Positions 61,701-64,000 of a stretch of DNA of 64,000 nucleotides are shown here, in pieces. Below the pieces are notes generated by a model. It did no database searches and was not told the DNA's origin. It saw nothing but the letters and a program-made list of their open reading frames with translations. The translations under genes were made by a program, and so were the position numbers. Source of the stretch: Saprospiraceae bacterium. GTDB taxonomy: Bacteria > Bacteroidota > Bacteroidia > Chitinophagales > Saprospiraceae. Position 1 is the stretch's first letter. The number at the start of each line of letters is the position of its first letter. Where the stretch lies: NCBI GenBank assembly GCA_016716185.1, contig JADJWV010000002.1, forward strand, positions 1,464,501-1,528,500, given 5' to 3'.

Positions 61701-64000
61701 TGGAGCAGCCGTTACAGTAAATACAGCAGAGCAGGTGACATCAGGCTCACATGATGAAGTCACGGTCCAGGTTACAGTTTTGGAACCTCCGCACGCAGGA
61801 GGAGCAGAACCTCCATTATTGGAAATTGCGGCATTGCAACCCCCTGTAAAAGTAGCCGTTGCCAACCATGTTGTGTATGCGGCATCAATAGCTGCTTGCG
61901 TTTGACATGCTGCCTGAGTGTTATTGCTTGCACAGGTTAAATTTACAACAGGGGCACTGGTTACTGTAAAGACAGCTGAACAAGTGACAGGTGTCTCACA
62001 AGTAGAAGTGACCGTCCATGTAACTGTTTTGGATCCACCGCAAGCATCAGGAGCAGCACCACCATTATTTGAAATGGCTGCATTACAGCCCCCTGTAAAT
62101 GTTGCCGTGGCCAGCCATGCAGAATATGCTGCATCAATTGCAGCCTGTGTCTGGCATGCTCCCTGAGTATTGTTTGTTGCACAAGTCAGATTCACCACCG
62201 GAGCATCTGTGACTGTGAAAACAGCGGAGCAAGTCACCGGACCTTCACAGGAAGAAGTTACCGTCCACGTAACGGTTTTCGAACCACCACAGGCAGGAGG
62301 AGCTGAACCACCATTATTGCTTATGACGGCATTACAGCCACCGGTAAAGGTAGCCGTTGCCAACCATGCTGAGTAAGCTGCATCAATGGCGGCTTGTGTT
62401 TGACAGGCAGCCTGAGTATTATTCGTTGCACAGGTTAAATTAACAACTGGCGCATTGGTTACCGTAAAGACTGCAGAACACGTGACATTAGCTTCACAAG
62501 AAGATGTTACCGTCCACGTAACGGTTTTAGAACCACCACATGCAGGTGGTGCAGAACCACCATTATTGGAGATGACGGCGTTGCAACCGCCCGTAAATGT
62601 AGCCGAAGCCAACCAGGTCGTATATGCTGCATCAATAGCTGCTTGCGTTTGACAGGCAGCCTGAGTGTTATTCGTTGCACAGGTTAAATTTACAACAGGT
62701 GCATTGGTTACCGTAAATACCGCTGAACAAGTCACATTGGGTTCACAAGTTGAGGTTACTGTCCAGGTTACAGTTTTTGCACCACCGCAAGCCGGAGGCG
62801 CAGAACCACCATTGTTGGAGATCATGGCATTACAACCACCGGTGAAGGTTGCGGAAGCCAACCAGGTGGCATATGCTGCGTCGATGGCTGATTGGGTTTG
62901 GCACGCAGCCTGTGTGTTATTGGTTGCACAAGTTAGATTGACAACTGGCGCATTAGTTACTGTGAAAACTGCGGAACAGGTCACAGGTGTTTCACAACTG
63001 GATGTTACCGTCCAGGTAACGGTCTTAGATCCGCCACAAGCAAGGGGAGCAGTCCCACCATCATTTGAAATCGTTGCATTACATCCTCCTGTAAAAGTAG
63101 CCGTTGCCAACCATGCGGAATACGCTGCATCGATAGCGGCTTGTGTTTGGCAAGCTGCCTGAGTATTGTTGCTTGCACATGTTAAATTCACAACAGGCGC
63201 ATCAGTTACAGTAAACACTGCAGAACAGGTGACATTGGGTTCACATGTTGACGTTACCGTCCACGTTACAGTTTTAGATCCGCCGCAGGCAGGAGGAGCT
63301 GAACCACCGTTGTTGGTGATTGCAGCATTGCAACCCCCTGTAAAGCTGGCAGAGCTTAACCACGTTGAATAGGCAGCATCTATAGCCGCTTGCGTTTGAC
63401 ATGCTGCCTGTGTAGTGTTTGCAGCACAATTTAAGACGACCGCCGGAGCATTGGTCACCGTAAATACCGCACTGCAACTAACGGGTGTTTGGCAACTGGA
63501 TGTAACCGTCCAGGTCACCGTCGTTGAACCTCCACATGCAGGAGGTGCAGAGCCACCGCTGTTGGACAACATCGCATTGCAACCACCAGTAAAACTGGCA
63601 GAACCCAGCCAGCTTGTGAACGCTGCGTCAATGACTGCTTGCGTTTGACATGCAGCCTGTGTATTATTTGAAGGACAGGTAATATTTACCATCGGAGCAT
63701 CGGCAACTGTGAACACTGCAGAACAAGTCACGTCCGGTTCACAGCTGGAAGTTACCGTCCAGGTCACTGTTTTTGAGCCTCCGCATGCTGGTGGAGCGGA
63801 ACCCCCATTATTCGATATAACGGCATTGCAGCCACCTGTAAAAGTAGCCGTGGCCAACCAACTGGCGTATGCTGCATCAATTGCAGATTGTGTTTGACAA
63901 GCAGCCTGGTTGTTGTTTGCGGCGCAGGTCAAATTAATAACCGGAGCAGCCGTTACAGTGAAGACAGCAGAACATGTTACATTAGGTTCACAGGTGGAAG
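48882..64000 (-). CDS. Giant Cys-rich repeat surface protein, main repeat part (5' end outside the window)
   Basis: An uninterrupted minus-strand frame to the window edge, with no start codon needed before 64,000. It holds 60 complete units of 83 residues. Each follows the pattern LxCxxNxTxxxCQTQxxIDxAYxxWL, then FxGGCNAxISNxGxAPPACGGSxTVTWTVTSSCExxVTCSAxFTV. The unit cysteines sit at positions 6, 15, 38, 53, 67 and 73, which would allow three disulfides. No membrane segment, helix-rich or enzymatic domain is present. It ends in a broken unit (NRTRPFLPDS) at TAA 48,882-48,884 because of the indels at 48,588-48,990, so it should join the C-terminal part. The units look like HYR/Ig-type folds by pattern; fold and ligand are not established. 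Confidence 0.85.
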   Translation of the reverse strand, partial: STCEPNVTCSAVFTVTAAPVINLTCAANNNQAACQTQSAIDAAYASWLATATFTGGCNAVISNNGGSAPPACGGSKTVTWTVTSSCEPDVTCSAVFTVADAPMVNITCPSNNTQAACQTQAVIDAAFTSWLGSASFTGGCNAMLSNSGGSAPPACGGSTTVTWTVTSSCQTPVSCSAVFTVTNAPAVVLNCAANTTQAACQTQAAIDAAYSTWLSSASFTGGCNAAITNNGGSAPPACGGSKTVTWTVTSTCEPNVTCSAVFTVTDAPVVNLTCASNNTQAACQTQAAIDAAYSAWLATATFTGGCNATISNDGGTAPLACGGSKTVTWTVTSSCETPVTCSAVFTVTNAPVVNLTCATNNTQAACQTQSAIDAAYATWLASATFTGGCNAMISNNGGSAPPACGGAKTVTWTVTSTCEPNVTCSAVFTVTNAPVVNLTCATNNTQAACQTQAAIDAAYTTWLASATFTGGCNAVISNNGGSAPPACGGSKTVTWTVTSSCEANVTCSAVFTVTNAPVVNLTCATNNTQAACQTQAAIDAAYSAWLATATFTGGCNAVISNNGGSAPPACGGSKTVTWTVTSSCEGPVTCSAVFTVTDAPVVNLTCATNNTQGACQTQAAIDAAYSAWLATATFTGGCNAAISNNGGAAPDACGGSKTVTWTVTSTCETPVTCSAVFTVTSAPVVNLTCASNNTQAACQTQAAIDAAYTTWLATATFTGGCNAAISNNGGSAPPACGGSKTVTWTVTSSCEPDVTCSAVFTVTAAPNVVLTCPTNNTQAACQTQAAIDAAYTTWLTTVSFSGGCNAAISNNAGPAPAACGGSVTVTWTVTSSCQANVTCSATFTVTNAPNVVLSCASNSTQAACQTQAAIDAAYASWLATASFTGGCNAAISNNGGSAPLACGGSKTVTWTVTSSCQMDVTCSAVFTVTAAPNVNLTCAPNRNRPSCLTQTNINNNFANWLLLATFSGGCNATITNDNTGPPDRCGGSTTVTWTVTSSCQSPVTCSATYTVTAAPPVVLTCATNLTVAACQTQADVNTAFTNWLATASFSGGCNATMTNNNTGAPPACGGSTTVTWTVTSSCQSDVTCSAVFSVTNAPSVVLNCPSNQTEAACQTQAAINTAFANWLATATTSGGCNASMTNNNTGAPPACGGSTTVTWTVTSTCEANSTCSAVFTVTDAPLVNLTCAINNTQAACQTQAAIDAAYSAWLATATFTGGCNATISNNGGSAPPACGGSKTVTWTVTSTCEPDVTCSAVFTVTDAPAVVLTCPGNQTEAACQTQAAIDNAFATWLTTVSFSGGCNATLSNNNTGAPPACGGSTTVTWTVTSSCEPNVTCSATFTVTDAPVVVLTCPANQTVAACQTQAAVDAAYTAWLTTVSFSGGCNATLTNNSPGAPPACGGSVTVTWTVTSSCEPNVTCAATFTVTDAPVVVLSCASNQTEAACQTQTAINNAFTAWLATTTFTGGCNATISNDNTGAPLACGGSTTVTWTVTSSCEPNVTCSAVFTVTNAPLVNLTCAANQTEAACQTQGAIDAAYTAWLNSASFTGGCNGMISNNGGSAPPICGGSKTVTWTVTSSCEPNVTCSAVFTVTAAPAVVLNCASNQTEAACQTQSAIDAAYTAWLASATFTGGCNAMISNNGGSAPPACGGSKTVTWTVTSSCEAPVSCSAVFTVTAAPTVSINCAGNQTEAACQTQAAIDAAYATWLASASFTGGCNAAISNDGGSAPPACGGSKTVTWTVTSTCQGPVTCTAVFTVLNAPIIALTCATNNTQAACQTQAAIDAAYTAWLATATFTGGCNATISNDGGSAPDACGGSKTVTWTVTSTCEPDVSCSAVFTVLDAPMVTLTCPTNQTQAACQTQTAIDNAFNAWLATAGFTGGCFATLNNNNTGAPPACGGSTTVTFTVTSSCETDVSCSAVFTVTDAPLVVLNCPANQTVGVCQTQAAVDAAYAAWLTTVSFSGGCNAAISNNSTGAPPACGGSVTVTWTVTSSCEPNVTCAAIFTVTDAPPVVLNCPANQTEAPCQTQTAIDNAFSTWLTTVSFSGGCNASISNGGGSAPSACGGSTTVTWTVTSTCESPVTCSAVFTVTDAPLVNLTCANNQTEPACQTQAAIDAAYAAWLATATFTGGCNGAISNNGGSAPPICGGSKTVTWTVTSSCEPNVTCSAVFTVTAAPAVVLNCASNQTEAACQTQTAIDAAYTTWLASATFTGGCNAMISNDGGSAPPACGGSKTVTWTVTSTCEVPVTCSAVFTVTNAPVINLSCASNQTEAACQTQGDIDNAYANWLATATFTGGCNAMISNDGGSAPPACGGSKTVTWTVTSSCESPVTCSAVFTVTNAPLIALTCATNNTQAACQTQAAIDAAYTAWLATATFTGGCNATISNDGGSAPNACGGSKTVTWTVTSSCEPDVTCSAVFTVLDAPLVTLTCPANQTVAACQTQTAVDNAYNTWLTTVSFSGGCFAAISNNSAGAPPACGGSVTVTWTVTSSCEPDVTCAAIFTVTDAPPVVLNCPTNQTVAACQTQTDVNNAYNAWLTTVSFSGGCNAAISNNASGAPPACGGSTTVTWTVTSSCEVPVSCSASFTVSNAPVVVISCPANQTEPPCQTQAAINAAFTAWVASGSFSGGCNGMISNNAGIAPPECGGSTTVTWTVTSTCESPVTCSAVFTVTDAPAVVLTCPSSQTEPACQTQAAIDGAYTAWLNSATFSGGCNSAISNDGGSAPPICGGSKTVTWTVTSSCTSPVTCSAVFTVTNAPAVNLNCAVNQTEAACQTQGAIDAAYTTWLASATFTGGCNAMISNDGGSAPPACGGSKTVTWTVTSSCESPVTCSAVFTVSNAPVINLSCASNQTEAACQTQSDIDNAYNNWLATATFTGGCNAMISNDGGSAPPACGGSKTVTWTVTSSCESPVTCSAVFTVTNAPAVNITCAVNQTQPACLTQAAIDAAYTAWLATATFTGGCNAMISNDGGSAPPACGGSKTVTWTVTSSCEGPVTCTAVFTVTDAPAVVLTCPANQTEPACQTQAAIDATYATWLTTVSFSGGCNAAISNNSPGAPPACGGSVTVTWTVTSSCEADVTCAAVFTVTDAPAVVLTCPVNQTFAACQTQTDVDNAYNAWLSTVSFSGGCNAAISNNAGSAPPACGGSTTVTWTVTSSCEVPVTCTASFTVTSAPAVVLTCPANQTEPACQTQAAIDAAYATWLTTVSFSGGCSAAISNNSPGAPLACGGSVTVIWTVTSSCEVPVTCTASFTVTNAPAVVLNCPSNQTEAACQTQAAIDAAYTAWLASATFSGGCNAAISNDGGSAPPACGGSKTVTWTVTSTCEGSVTCSAVFTVTNAPAVVLNCAANQTEAACQTQSAIDAAYTTWLASATFTGGCSAMISNDGGSAPPACGGSKTVTWTVTSTCESPVTCSAVFTVTNAPAVALTCPANQTEPACQTQAAIDAAFNTWLNSATFSGGCNATLSNSGGAAPNACGGSTTVTWTVTSSCESPVTCSAVFTVLDAPPIVLNCAVNQTEPACQTQTAIDAAYTAWLATATFTGGCNAAISNDGGSAPPACGGSKTVTWTVTSSCGLNVSCSAVFTVTDAPAVVLNCPSNQTEPACQTQAAIDAAYATWLTTVSFSGGCNAAISNNSPGAPPACGGSVTVTWTVTSTCEGPVTCSASFTVTNAPAVVLNCPTNQTVAACQTQTDVDNAYNAWLTTVSFSGGCNAAISNNAGPAPNACGGSTTVTWTVTSSCEGPVTCSASFTVTDAPAVVLTCPVNQNVAACQTQTDVDNAYNAWLTTVSFSGGCNAAISNNSAGAPPACGGSVTVTWTVTSSCQMDVTCSASFSVTMAPAVALNCAVNQTEPACQTQTAVDAAFNIWLNSATFSGGCNSMISNNGGAAPNACGGSTTVTWTVTSTCEVPVTCSAVFTVTAAPAVVLNCAANQTESACQTQASIDAAFNTWLNSATFSGGCNSMISNNGGAAPNACGGSTTVTWTVTSTCEGSVTCSAVFTVTAAPAVVLNCAVNHTEPACQTQAAIDTAYSNWLATATFTGGCNAMISNDGGSAPPACGGSKTVSWTVTSTCEGPVTCSAVFTVLDAPPIVLNCASNQTEPACQTQSAIDAAYTAWLATATFTGGCNANISNNGGSAPPACGGSKTVTWTVTNTCGPDVTCSAVFTVTDAPAVVLTCPVNQTVAACQTQTDVDNAYNAWLTTVSFSGGCSASISNNSSGAPPACGGSVTVTWTVTSTCESDVTCAAVFTVTNAPAVVLTCPVNQTFAACQTQTDVDNAYNAWLTTVSFSGGCNAAISNNAGPAPNACGGSTTVTWTVTSSCEGPVTCSASFTVTDAPAVVVTCPVNQNIAACQTQTDVDNAYNAWLTTVSFSGGCNAAISNNSAGAPPACGGSVTVTWTVTSSCQMDVTCSASFTVTAAPAVALTCPPNRTRASCLTQTNIDNNFANWLTLYTLSGGCNASITNDNSGPPNRCGGSTTVTFTVTSSCEGPVTCSASYTVTAAPAVALNCAVNNTQAACQTQTAIDNAFATWLASATFSGGCDAAISNTNTGAPPACGGSTTVTWTVTSSCEGPVTCSASFTVTAAPPVTLTCPSNQTEAACQTQAAIDAAYTAWLNSASSSGGCFPAISHDGGSAPPACGGSKTVTWTVTSTCEPNSTCSAVFTVTAAPVVSLSCPANQTEPACQTQAAIDAAYTAWLNSASSSGGCFPAISHDGGSAPPACGGSKTVTWTVTSTCEGPVTCSAIFTVTDAPAITLTCPANQTEPACQTQAAIDAAYATWLTTVSFSGGCNAAITNNSSGAPLACGGSVTVTWTVTSTCAPNLTCSAVFTVSNAPAVVLTCPVNQTFAACQTQTDVDNAYNAWLTTVSFSGGCNAAISNNAGPAPNACGGSTTVTWTVTSSCEGPVTCSASFTVTDAPAVVLTCPVNQNVAACQTQTDVDNAYNAWLTTVSFSGGCNAAISNNSAGAPPACGGSVTVTWTVTSSCQMDVTCSASFTVTAAPAVALTCPPNRTRPFLPDSNGYRQCSFAAWLAAATSQRWL

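Larger units (their letters stand above)
44268..64000 (-). repeat. Tandem array of about 79 units of 249 bp (83 codons)
   Basis: The spacing is 249 bp throughout. The last unit, at 44,268-44,519, has 84 codons; those listed as unit 1 to unit 60 run from 63,941 down to 49,002. Unit sequence is most conserved at GGC(N), APPACGGS, TVTWTVTS and VTCSA, and most variable around residues 30-36 and 66-72. Because 249 is divisible by three, units can be gained or lost without breaking the frame. Confidence 0.9.

Noticed and set aside
44268..64000. Dozens of plus-strand and other-frame open frames of 60-230 codons recurring every 249 bp
   Set aside because: They are antisense or shifted shadows of the repeat units. 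Since 249 is a multiple of three, any open alternative frame recurs with each unit. Their products have no start signals or family features.
44268..64000. CRISPR-like regular spacing
   Set aside because: The repeats are 249 bp long, coding and divergent, with no short direct repeat and spacer structure and no cas genes nearby.

Overview
The window looks like a chromosomal piece of a Bacteroidota bacterium, probably Saprospiria or a near relative. I infer this from the gene families: a type IX secretion (T9SS) C-terminal sorting domain, PorV/PorQ-like outer-membrane proteins, a DUF3810 protein, futalosine-pathway menaquinone synthesis, a lipoprotein alpha-2-macroglobulin next to pbpC, TANNTTTG-like promoter boxes, and Cys-rich HYR-type surface proteins. 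I found no tRNA, rRNA, CRISPR array, integrase or insertion sequence.

Positions 1-41,860 are mostly housekeeping genes in short operons: redoxin-like genes (1-611), a secreted HYR-like protein (860-2416), DUF58-PPK2-S4 (4590 to 2505, with a one-base frameshift in the PPK2 gene), trxA, DUF3810, mqnB with an outer-membrane barrel gene, a HerA-like ATPase, a secreted thioredoxin, ribD, a pirin with an export-like N-terminus, an aquaporin, glmM with a cysteine desulfurase, a methyltransferase with a PAP2 phosphatase, an EEP-family nuclease, a GNAT acetyltransferase, small unknown genes, topA, surE-(membrane protein)-lpxB-(unknown), holA-alpha-2-macroglobulin-pbpC, a PorV-like protein, pepT with a LON-domain protein, and a type II NADH dehydrogenase. 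Several intergenic gaps carry tandem repeats of 7 or 14 bp.

Positions 41,862-64,000 (minus strand, still open at the window edge) belong to one giant surface-protein gene of at least 22.1 kb. Reading from the 5' side it holds about 79 tandem units of 83 codons, each with six cysteines, then HYR-type domains, a jelly-roll-like segment, more HYR domains, a thrombospondin type 3-like calcium motif and a T9SS type A sorting domain. The units form a higher-order repeat: unit subtypes recur every seventh unit (1743 bp). One 7-unit block is almost perfectly duplicated at 45,247-48,853. As given, the reading frame is broken at about 48,588-48,990 by several small indels that sum to zero. Both flanking frames and the 249-bp register are preserved across the break, so the two long open frames are most likely one gene, interrupted by consensus errors or by very recent damage.
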